From NCBI RefSeq assembly GCF_014495685.1, contig NZ_JACTVI010000027.1, positions 27,410 to 91,409 of the forward strand: a DNA stretch of 64,000 nt, in the 5' to 3' direction. Below the pieces are notes generated by a model, which saw only the letters and a list, made by a program, of their open reading frames with translations, was not told the DNA's origin and did not search any database. This document shows positions 17,450 to 25,700 of the stretch, piece after piece (the stretch's first letter is position 1; each line of letters begins with the position of its first letter). A program made the position numbers and the translations under genes. This stretch comes from Streptomyces sp. TRM68367. Its GTDB lineage: Bacteria > Actinomycetota > Actinomycetes > Streptomycetales > Streptomycetaceae.

Positions 17450-19003
17450 TCAGAACTGCAGCGCCCAGGCGTCGATCTTCCCGGTGTCCTGCCGCGCGTT
17501 GTCGCTGACCCGCAGCTTCCACGTGCCGCCCGCGGCCTCGGCGGAGGCGTTCACGGAGTACGTGGTGTCGATGTTGTCCGCGCTGCCGCCGGCGCCGTAC
17601 GCCTTGAGCGTGTACGCCGTGCCGTCCGGGGCGATCAGCTGGACCCGGAGGTCGCCGATGTACGTGTGCTGGATGTGCACCTCGACCGCGAGCGACGCGG
17701 GCGCGTTGCCGGAGACGCCGGTGACGGCCAGCGGTGACTCGACCGTGGAGTTGTCGCTGATCGCGTAGTCCGCGGTGCTCTCGAAGCGCGGGCCGGGCGG
17801 GGTCGTCGTACCGCCGCCGACGTACAGCAGCCGGTTGGGCGAGCCGCTGCCCGGCCTGGTGACGACGCCGGTGGTGGCGGCGGCCGTCAGCGCGGAGGCG
17901 ACCTGGGCGGGGGTGGCCGTGGGGTTGTCGGCCAGGTGGAGGGCGGCCGCTCCGGCCACGTGCGGGCTCGCCATCGACGTACCGGAGATGGTGTTGGTGG
18001 CCGTGTCGCTCGTGCGCCAGGCCGAGGTGATGGAGGAGCCCGGGGCGAACAGGTCCAGCGCCGAGCCGTAGTTGGAGTAGCTCGCCTTGGCGTCGCTCGA
18101 TGTCGTGGCGCCGACAGTGATGGCCTCGGTGACGCGTGCGGGTGAGCGGGTGGCGGCGTTGACGGACTCGTTGCCGGCCGCGACGGCGAAGGTGACACCG
18201 GAGGCGATGGCATTGCGTACAGCGGTGTCGAGGGCGGTGTCCACGGGGCCGCCGAGGGACATGTTGGCGACGGCCGGCTTGACGGCGTTGCGGGCGACCC
18301 AGTCGATACCTGCGACGACCTGGGCCGTGGTGCCCTGACCGGAGTTGTTCAGCACGCGGACGCCGACGACCTTCGCCTGCTTGGCGACGCCGTAGGCGTT
18401 CCCGGCGACCGTGCCGGCGACGTGCGTGCCGTGGCCGTGGCCGTCCTGCGCGGTGTTGTCGTTGTCGATGGCGTCGTAGCCGTAGGAGGCGCGGCCGCCG
18501 AAGTCGCTGTGGGTGATGCGCACGCCGGTGTCGATGACGTACGCCGTCACGCCCTGCCCGGCGGTGTCCGGGTAGGTGTAGGAGTTGTCGCGCGGGAGGC
18601 TCCGCTGGTCGATGCGGTCCAGGCCCCAGGAGGGCGGGCTGGGCTGGGTGCCGGTGACGGTGAAGGTGCGGTTCTGGACGACGGAGGCGACGGCCGGGTC
18701 GGCGGCGAGACGTTTCGCCTCGGTCTCGGAGGCCTCGACGGCATAGCCGTTCAGGGCCTTGGTGTAGGTGCGCTCGATGTCGGCGCCGTACTTCTCGGCG
18801 AGGGCCCGGCCGCGCCCGGAGGCGGCCTGCTCGGTCCTGAGGGTGACGATGTAGCTGTCGGCGACGGCGTTCGCGGCGCCGTCGTACTGGATACGGCCTT
18901 CGGCCGCGTCGGCGGGGAGGGCGGAGACGAGGCCCGCGACGAGCGCCGCGGTGGTCACCGCGCCGAGTGCGGACAGTCTTCGGCGGGTGTGACGCAGTGC
19001 CAT
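17450..19003 (-). CDS. Secreted subtilisin-like serine protease (S8) with P/proprotein convertase domain
   Basis: A 517-residue pre-pro-protease. A signal peptide (residues 1-34, LGAVTTAALVAGLVSALPADA) is followed by an Inhibitor_I9 propeptide (about 45-120, DSYIVTLRTEQ, YTKALNGYAVEAS). The catalytic domain is about 130-395, with Asp in AYVIDTGVRITHSDF, His in GHGHGTHVAGTVAG and Ser in GTSMASPHVAGAAAL. A C-terminal P/Homo B beta-sandwich (about 405-517; VEVHIQHTYIGDLRVQL, GGTWKLRVSDNA) is typical of aqualysin-type proteases stabilised by this domain. It would digest extracellular protein. It is tail to tail with the serpin gene. Confidence 0.95.
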   Translation of the reverse strand: MALRHTRRRLSALGAVTTAALVAGLVSALPADAAEGRIQYDGAANAVADSYIVTLRTEQAASGRGRALAEKYGADIERTYTKALNGYAVEASETEAKRLAADPAVASVVQNRTFTVTGTQPSPPSWGLDRIDQRSLPRDNSYTYPDTAGQGVTAYVIDTGVRITHSDFGGRASYGYDAIDNDNTAQDGHGHGTHVAGTVAGNAYGVAKQAKVVGVRVLNNSGQGTTAQVVAGIDWVARNAVKPAVANMSLGGPVDTALDTAVRNAIASGVTFAVAAGNESVNAATRSPARVTEAITVGATTSSDAKASYSNYGSALDLFAPGSSITSAWRTSDTATNTISGTSMASPHVAGAAALHLADNPTATPAQVASALTAAATTGVVTRPGSGSPNRLLYVGGGTTTPPGPRFESTADYAISDNSTVESPLAVTGVSGNAPASLAVEVHIQHTYIGDLRVQLIAPDGTAYTLKAYGAGGSADNIDTTYSVNASAEAAGGTWKLRVSDNARQDTGKIDAWALQF

Positions 19004-19138
19004 GAGGGATCCTCCTCAGTCGGTGGTGCACTGGCGGGGTGGTACACGCCCATCGGGAGCAGCCGAAGACATGGTCATGTCAATCGAAACGGCTCCTGTG
19101 CGTCAGCCGAAAGATTGAGGCCTTCACAGGAATTGCAC

Positions 19139-19168
19139 AAGGGCCCTGCACGGATGCGCAGGGCCCTT
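19139..19168 (-). terminator. Perfect 11-bp hairpin, terminator of the SDR gene
   Basis: AAGGGCCCTGC (19139-19149) and GCAGGGCCCTT (19158-19168) are exact reverse complements with an eight-base loop. The hairpin lies 21 bases past the stop of the SDR gene and about 135 bases before the subtilisin start. It separates these two minus-strand transcription units. Confidence 0.85.
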
Positions 19169-19189
19169 GCCGTTGGCCGGTGGCGGCTC

Positions 19190-20020
19190 TCAGTCGTCGA
19201 AGCCCGTGGCGCGAGTGCGCTTCTCCCAGGCGATGACCTCGTCACGGACCTGGTCGAGGTGGCCGAGCACCGCGCTGACACCGTCGTCGCCCAGCGGCAG
19301 CCGGAGCGGGGTTTCCTCAGCCGCCAGCGCGGCCAGGATGACCGCCGCCGCCCTGGCCGGGTCGCCGGGCTGGGTGCCGTCGCCGCCGGAGACAAAGCCG
19401 CGGGTCTGACTCACCTTGGGGTACAGACCGCTGTCCGGACTGGCGCCCGCCCGGCCCGTCTCGAACAGACCCGTACGGAAGGAGCCCGGCTCGACGACAA
19501 GCACCTTGATGCCGAAGTCCCGCACCTCGTCCGCGAGCGCCTCGGACATGCCCTCCAGCGCGAACTTGGTGCCGCTGTACGCCGAGAAGCCCGCGAAGGA
19601 CATCTGCCCGCCCATACTGCTCATCTGCACGACCGCGCCCGAGCGCCGCTCGCGCATGTGCGGCAGCACGGCCCGGGTGAGGGCGGCCGGCCCGAAGACG
19701 TGCACCTCGAACAGCGCCCGCAACTCGTCCTCGGTGGTCTCCTCGAAGGCGCCGACGTGAGTCCGGCCGGCATTGTTGACCAGGACGTCGATCCGCCCGT
19801 GCCGCGCGACCACGTCCTGCACGGCCGCCTCGGCTGCCCCCGTGTCGGAGACGTCCAGACGCAGCGCCTCCATCTGGTCGGGGTGGGCGGCGACGAGGTC
19901 GTCCAGGGCCTCGGGCCGCCGTACCGCACCGATCACCACATCGCCGTCCGCGAGGGCCGCCTCTGCGATCGCCCGTCCGAAACCGCTGCTCGCGCCGGTG
20001 ACCAGCCACACCTTGTTCAT
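19190..20020 (-). CDS. Short-chain dehydrogenase/reductase
   Basis: A classical SDR of 276 residues: cofactor motif TGASSGFG (about residues 8-15), NNAG (about 82-85), catalytic Ser in VVQMSSMGG and the Tyr-x3-Lys motif YSGTK (about 153-157). The segment after TGASSGFG (VIGAVRRPEAL) has Arg residues at the position that usually favours NADP(H). The substrate is unknown. It is divergent from the adjacent LysR regulator, the usual arrangement for a regulator controlling its neighbour, and the operator described below lies between them. A strong hairpin terminates it. Confidence 0.88.
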   Translation of the reverse strand: MNKVWLVTGASSGFGRAIAEAALADGDVVIGAVRRPEALDDLVAAHPDQMEALRLDVSDTGAAEAAVQDVVARHGRIDVLVNNAGRTHVGAFEETTEDELRALFEVHVFGPAALTRAVLPHMRERRSGAVVQMSSMGGQMSFAGFSAYSGTKFALEGMSEALADEVRDFGIKVLVVEPGSFRTGLFETGRAGASPDSGLYPKVSQTRGFVSGGDGTQPGDPARAAAVILAALAAEETPLRLPLGDDGVSAVLGHLDQVRDEVIAWEKRTRATGFDD

Positions 20021-20122
20021 GCCCGCTCCTGAATGGGTTCGCCCTGCTTCGCTGTTTCGCTCTTCGCCGTTGCGTGGACCAGCCTGCCGCCGGGGCCGGT
20101 TGCCCGTCCAAGACCCACACTG

Positions 20123-20137
20123 ATAACCGTTGGTTAT
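20123..20137. promoter_or_regulatory. LysR T-N11-A operator overlapping the regulator's start codon
   Basis: ATAACCGTTGGTTAT is a perfect 6-bp dyad with a three-base centre and fits the LysR consensus T-N11-A (T at 20124, A at 20136). It covers the ATG of the LysR gene and lies about 100 bases upstream of the divergent SDR gene. That position suits autorepression combined with control of the SDR promoter. Confidence 0.75.
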
Positions 20138-21047
20138 GTCGACGGACGTTCATTTACGGGACCTGCGCTACTTCGTGACGGTGGCGGAGGAGCTCCACTT
20201 CACCCGCGCCGCCGAGCGCCTGTACGTGTCGCAGCCCGCGCTGAGCAAGCAAGTACGGGCGCTGGAACGGCAGTTGGGCGTGGAGCTGTTCCGGCGCGAG
20301 CCGCGCGGCGTGACCCTCACCGAGGCCGGTACCGCCCTGCTGCCGCACGCGCGGCGGGTACTGGCGGCCTGGGCCGAGGGTGCGGCGGCGGTGGAGGCGG
20401 TGCGGTCGGCGCAGCGCAGCACGCTGGTGGTGGGCATGAGCACCAGCCCTGGCCGCGGCGGGCTGCTCCCCGCCATCCGCTCCCGCTTCACGGCCGCGCA
20501 CCCGGAGGTGGTGGTGCGGCTGCGGCAGGTCGGCTGGGAGGACCCGACGGCGGGCCTGGCGGACGGCGAGGCGGACGTCGCGTTCGTCTGGCTGCCGCTG
20601 CCCGACGCCGGCCGCTACGGCTGGACGGCGGTCGCCGAGGAGCCCCGCCTGGTCGCCCTGCCCGACACGCACCCGCTGGCGGAGCACGCGGAGGTGGACT
20701 TCGCGGACCTGGCCGACGAGCCGTTCCTCGCACTGCCGCCCAGCGCGGGCCCACTGCGCGACTTCTGGCTCGCCCTCGACGAACGCGCCGGCCGCCTGCC
20801 GCGCATCGGCGCGGAGATCGCCGGCACGGAGGAGACGTACGAGGCCCTGGTCGCGGGCCTCGGGGTGTGCCTGGTGGCGTCGGGCAACGCCCCGCTGATC
20901 ACCCTGGGCGGCGTGACGACCCGCCCGGTACGGGGGCTGTCCCCGAGCCGCTACGTCCTGGCGTGGCGGCGGGAGGCCGGGGGCAGGGCGCTGGTGCGGG
21001 GGTATGCGGAGGCGTGCCGCAAGGCGGCCGGGGGGCGGCTGCCGTGA
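20136..21047 (+). CDS. LysR-family transcriptional regulator
   Basis: A 303-residue LysR regulator with N-terminal winged helix-turn-helix (LRDLRYFVTVAEELHFTRAA, QPALSKQVRALERQLGVELF) in residues about 6-65. An effector-binding domain (about 92-295) contains the TLVVGMSTSPGRGGLLPAI entry strand and AGLGVCLVASGNAPLI. It probably senses a metabolite related to the divergent SDR. The ATG at 20136 is embedded in the T-N11-A palindrome. A TTG two codons upstream would also be in frame. No ribosome site is obvious, so the transcript may be leaderless or nearly so. Confidence 0.9.
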   Translation: MSTDVHLRDLRYFVTVAEELHFTRAAERLYVSQPALSKQVRALERQLGVELFRREPRGVTLTEAGTALLPHARRVLAAWAEGAAAVEAVRSAQRSTLVVGMSTSPGRGGLLPAIRSRFTAAHPEVVVRLRQVGWEDPTAGLADGEADVAFVWLPLPDAGRYGWTAVAEEPRLVALPDTHPLAEHAEVDFADLADEPFLALPPSAGPLRDFWLALDERAGRLPRIGAEIAGTEETYEALVAGLGVCLVASGNAPLITLGGVTTRPVRGLSPSRYVLAWRREAGGRALVRGYAEACRKAAGGRLP

Positions 21048-21199
21048 GCGGGCGCTGCGGGGGCCTACGACAGCGAGCGCGCGGGGGGACCGTGAACGCG
21101 CGCGTGCCGGGAGCCGAGGCGTCACACACGCCGGTGGGCGGCGGCGCCGCACCCCTGATAGGTGAGCAGGGTGCCGAGGTGCTCCAGGCGTTCCAGGTC

Positions 21200-21560
21200 A
21201 CCGGTCCCCCGGCGGGTCGGCGACCTCGGCATCCCGCCTGTGGCCGACAAACCAGGCCGACCGCGCAGGCGTCCCGACGCCCTGCTCGGCGACAACGGAT
21301 ACGACAGCAACCCCACCGCCGCGAGCTGCGCCGGCGCCGGATCCTGCTGGTGATCTCCCGCAAGGGCGACCCGAACATCAAGGGCCTGAGGAAGCTCCGC
21401 TACGTCGTCGAGCAGACCTGCTCGCTCCTGCACCACTTCGAACGCCTGGCCGTCCGCTGGGAAAGGCGCCTCGGCCTGCACGACGCCCTCGTCTCCCTCG
21501 CCTGCGGCCTCATCTGCCGGAGGCGCCTCAAGAAGACCCGCCCAAGATCGTGTTACGAGC
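21200..21560 (+). pseudogene. Frameshifted IS5-type transposase remnant
   Basis: One frame gives DALLGDNGYDSNPT and, after a frameshift near 21310, another gives LRRRRILLVISRKGDPNIKG and LRYVVEQTCSLLHHFERLAVRW, ending DALVSLACGLICRRRLKK. This is the C-terminal DDE region of IS5-family transposases, with the second catalytic Asp and the Y-x2-E(Q)-type helix. The N-terminal half is missing and no intact inverted repeats are evident. It marks the left edge of the accessory segment. Confidence 0.75.
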
Positions 21561-21666
21561 CCACAGGGCACAACAATCATGCGAGCAGCGCGTGGCGTCG
21601 TGTTCCCTGACGCCACGCGGGTGAGCATGTGCGGACCCAGCCCTCTTCCCGCACCGAGGCGATACG

Positions 21667-22203
21667 ATGCCCGACCACGCCGACCATGTCCGCCCCGAGA
21701 CCGTCGCACCAGGGTGGATCTCGCGGCACCGGCCGCCCGAGCATTCGATGTTCAGCGGCATCTACGGACTGGTGCTGGCCAGCGCCCTGGTGGCCGCGCT
21801 GGACGCGACGGGCGAGAAGGCCGATCCCGGTCCGGACGCGCTGTGGGTCCTGCTCACCGCGCTGGCGTCGGGCGCTGCCCATGGGTACGCGCACGTCATC
21901 GCCCAGCGTGCGTCCGTCGACAGGGCAGCCACCACGAGCAGACGGCGGTTGGTGCTCGCCGAGTGGCCCCTGGTCGCCGCCGTCCTGCCCACGGTGGGGA
22001 TACTGCTCGCCGCGGTAGCCGGGTGGTGGGCAGAGGCCACGGCAGTGGACGCGGCCCTGCTGTTCAACACCGTCGCCTTGTTCGGCTGGGGCGCCTGGGC
22101 CGCCCGCACCGCCGGGCACGGATGGCCGTCCTCGTGCCGGGCAGGGGGTCTGGACATGCTGATCGGCCTGGTGATCATTGTCGCGAATGCCCTGATCAAG
22201 TAG
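21667..22203 (+). CDS. Hypothetical four-segment integral membrane protein
   Basis: A 178-residue protein with four predicted membrane segments: IYGLVLASALVAALDA, WVLLTALASGAAHGYAHVIA, WPLVAAVLPTVGILLAAVAGW and the last near LDMLIGLVIIVANALIK, with a further hydrophobic stretch AALLFNTVALFGWGAWA. The His-containing second segment (GAAHGYAHVIAQ) is distinctive. ATG at 21667 is preceded by GAGGCGATACG. I do not know the function; similar small membrane proteins are annotated as hypothetical in Streptomyces. It stands alone between two mobile-element relics. Confidence 0.7.
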   Translation: MPDHADHVRPETVAPGWISRHRPPEHSMFSGIYGLVLASALVAALDATGEKADPGPDALWVLLTALASGAAHGYAHVIAQRASVDRAATTSRRRLVLAEWPLVAAVLPTVGILLAAVAGWWAEATAVDAALLFNTVALFGWGAWAARTAGHGWPSSCRAGGLDMLIGLVIIVANALIK

Positions 22204-22324
22204 GCAGGCGATCGGGTGCCATGCCGGCGAGGAAGGCCGCGAGTCCTCCATGGGCACGCTGTCCCGTCCCGCCATGACCGGGTACAACCTGCGTCGCTTC
22301 GTCTTCTCCCGGACCGCAGATCGG

Positions 22325-22560
22325 TCGGACACGATGAGGACGCTGAACCGCACGGTCGGGGTTGCCGCCGAGGGTGTTGATGGTGCAAACGACGGGCTCG
22401 CCTCCGCGCGGGCCCGCGGCCGGGTCGGCGAGCGCCGACCGCGCCTCACCCCGGACCAGGCCGCGCTCGCCCAACGCCTGTACGACGAGGGGGAGAAGAC
22501 CGTCCAGCAGATCGCCGACATGTTCGGCGTGCCGCGGTCCACGGTGTACGGACCCCCTGT
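22325..22560 (+). pseudogene. C-terminal remnant of a serine recombinase (resolvase)
   Basis: In one plus frame the residues GLASARARGRVGERRPRLTP, then ALAQRLYDEGEKTVQQIADM and FGVPRSTVYG, match the linker and HTH_7 DNA-binding domain at the end of Tn3-type resolvases (GRVGGRPRKLTPEQ...DIAERFGVSRSTVYRHL). The catalytic N-terminal domain with its serine is absent and the frame upstream is not recognisable. It sits directly before the end of the large Ig-repeat gene. Confidence 0.65.
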
Positions 22561-22719
22561 GCACCACGTCCGGGCCGGCCCGCTGACCACGGGTGCAGGG
22601 CCAGCGCAGGCGTTCCTTTCTCGGCACGGTTTTCTGCCCCGTGGTACGGCGGCCGCTGAGGTGGCTTCCTCTGCCCGGTCGGGAAACTGCGGGCGCCGCT
22701 CGGTGTGTAGTCACGCGGA

Positions 22720-25700
22720 TCAGGGCGTGACGGTGTGATTGTCGGTGCCGCTGGATCCGGTGTAGTCCGTGCTGCCGATGTAGGTGGCGGTGATGCTGTG
22801 GGTGCCCACGCTCAAGGGGGTGCTGACGGTTGTGGTGGCGCTGCCGTTGACGAGAGAAGAGGTGACAGGTGAGCGGTTTGCGACGGCGAAGGTGACGGAG
22901 CCAGTGGGTGTGCCCGCTCCTGGCGGGACGGCTGTGACGGTTGCCGTGACGGTCATGGCCTGTCCCGGGGTTGATGGGTCCGGGGAGGAGACCACGGTGG
23001 TGGTCGACAACGCCCGGTCCACGGTGTGCGGGTCGGTGCGGCTGGAGCCGGCGAAGCTGGTGCTGCCGAGGTAGGTGGCGGTGACGGTGAACAGGCCACT
23101 GGACCTGGCGGTGTAGGGGCGGGTGACGGTGGCGGTGCCGCTGGCCAGGGGGGCGGTGACGGAGGTGGTGCCGTCACCGAACTGGAACGCCACGGTGCCC
23201 GTAGGGGTGCCCGCTCCCGGAGCGAGTGGCGCCACCGTGGCGGTGAAGGTCACCGGCTGGCCCACCACAGACGGATCCGGCGCAGACGTCACGGTGGTCT
23301 TGGTGGATGCCCGGTTCACCGCGTGAGTGTCCGTACCGGTGGAGCCGGCGAAGTCGGGGCTTGCGTTGTAGGTGGCGTTGACCGTGTACGGGGTACCGGT
23401 TCGCGTGGTGTAGGGGCGGGTGACGGTGGCGGTGCCGCCGGCCAGGGGGGCGGTGACGGAGGTGGTGCCGTCACCGAACTGGAACGCCACGGTGCCCGTA
23501 GGCGTGCCCGCTCCCGGAGCGAGTGGCGCCACCGTGGCGGTGAAGGTCACCGGCTGGCCCACCACCGAGGGATCCGGCACCGAGACCAGGGTGGTGGTGG
23601 TCGATGCCTGCCCGACGGTGTGGGTGTCCGTGCCGGTGGAGCCGGCGAACGCCATGCTCTCGTGGTAGGTGGCGGTGATCGTGTACGGGCTGTCGGCCCG
23701 CGTGGCGTAGGCGTGGGTGACGGTGGCGGTGCCGTCCGCCAGTGTGGCGGCGACGGGGGTGGTGCCGTCGCCGAAGCCGAAGGTGACGGTGCCGGTGGGG
23801 GTGCCCGCTCCCGGAGCCGCGGGGGTGACGGTGGCGGTGAAGGTCACCAGCTCGCCCACCACCGACGGATCCGGCGCTGAGACCACGGCAGTGCTGGTCG
23901 ATGCCCGGTCCACGGTGTGCAGGGCGGTTCCGGTGGAATCCGCGAAGCGCGTGTCACCGCTGTAGGTGGCGGTGATCGTGTACGGGCCGTCCCTCCGGTC
24001 GGTGTAGGGGCGGGTGACGGTCGCGGTGCCGCCGGCCAGGGGGGCGGCGACGGGGGTGGTGCCGTCGCCGAAGTTGAAGGTGACGGTGCCGGTGGGAGTG
24101 CCCGCTCCCGGAGTCACGGGCGCCACGGTGGCGGTGAAGGCCACCGGCTCGCCCACCACCGACGGATCCGGCACCGACGCCACGGCGGTCGTGGTGAACG
24201 CGCGGTTCACCGTGTGCAGGGCGGCGCCGGTGGAGGGGACGAAGTCCACGCTCTCGTCAAAGGTGGCGGTGACCGCCTCCGGGCCGTCGGACCTGCCGGT
24301 GTAGGTGTGGGTGGCGGTTGCGGAGCCATCCGTCAGGAGCACGGTGACGGGGGTGGTGCCGTCGCCGAAGCCGAAGGTGACGGTGCCGGTGGGAGTGCCC
24401 GCTCCCGGAGTCACGGGCGCCACGGTGGCGGTGAAGGCCACCGGCTCGCCCACCACCGACGGATCCGGCACCGACGCCACGGCGGTCGTGGTGAACGCGC
24501 GGTTCACCGTGTGCAGGGCGGCGCCGGTGGAGCCGGTGAAGTCCGTGTCGCCGTCATAGGTGACCGTGACCGGGTACGGGCTGCCGGTGGCGCTTGTGTA
24601 GGTGTGGTCGGTCGTGGCCGCTGCCCCGGTCAGGGGCAGGGTGACGGAGGTGGTGCCGTCGCCGAAGCCGAAGGTGACGGTGCCGGTGGGGGTGCCCGCT
24701 CCCGGAGCGAGAGGCGCCACGGTGGCGGTGAAAGCCACTGGCTCGCCCACCACCGACGGATCCGGCACGGACGCCACCGCAACGCTCGTCGACGCCTGGT
24801 CCACCGTGTGGGCAGCCGTGTCGGCGGAGCCGGCGAAGTCCGCGTCCCCGTCGTAGGCGGCCGTGACCGTGTACGGGCTGCCGACGGTGGTGGCGTAGGC
24901 GTGGGTGATGACCGCGGTCCCGTCCTCGACCGGGGCCGCGACCCGCGCCGTCCCGTCGCCGAAGTCGAAACTCACCGTGCCCGCCGGCGCGTCGGCCCCC
25001 GCAGCGTGCGGTGTGACGGTGGCGGTGAAGGTCACCGGCTCGCCCGGCAGGGACGGCTCGGCTGAGGAGCCGACCGCGGTGGACGTGGGCGCCGGGTTCA
25101 CCGTCTGGGTGTCGTATCCCACGGAGGAGCTGAGCTCTGCGTTGTCGCTGGTGTAGAAGGCGGTGACCGGGTACGGGCTGCCGGTCGCGGTGGTGTAGGT
25201 GTGGCTGACGACGGCGACCCCGTCGGCCAGAGCGACCGGGACCGTGGGCGTGCCGTCGCCGAAGTCGAAGGTGACGGTGCCGGTGGGAGTGCCTGCCTCC
25301 GGCAGCACTGGTGCGACGGTGGCGGTGAAGGTCACCGGCTGCCAGGCCGTCGACGCATCCGGGGAGGAGGCCACGCTCGTGGTGGTGGCTCGGACGTTGG
25401 CCAGTACCCGGTGGGTGTGGACATCGGTGGAGGAAGCGTAGTCGGTGTCTCCGCTGTAGAAGGCCGTGATCGTGTAGGTGGCCTCGCTCGCGGGGTAGGT
25501 GTGGGTGACCGTGGCCAGGCCGTCCACCAGGGGCTGCACGACGGTCGGTGTGCCGTCGCCGAAGTCGATGGTCACCGTGCCCGTGGGTCGCCCGGTGCCG
25601 GGGGCGGCCACGATGACCCGCGTGGTGACGGATACCGGCCCGTCGGGGCTCGAGGGCTCCGGGGAGGAAAGGACGGTCGTCGAGGTCGGCGCCTGCGCCA

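Noticed and set aside
20154..21152. Minus-strand open frame across the LysR gene
   Set aside because: The LysR gene on the plus strand has intact helix-turn-helix and effector domains; the opposite frame has Arg-rich mirror sequence.
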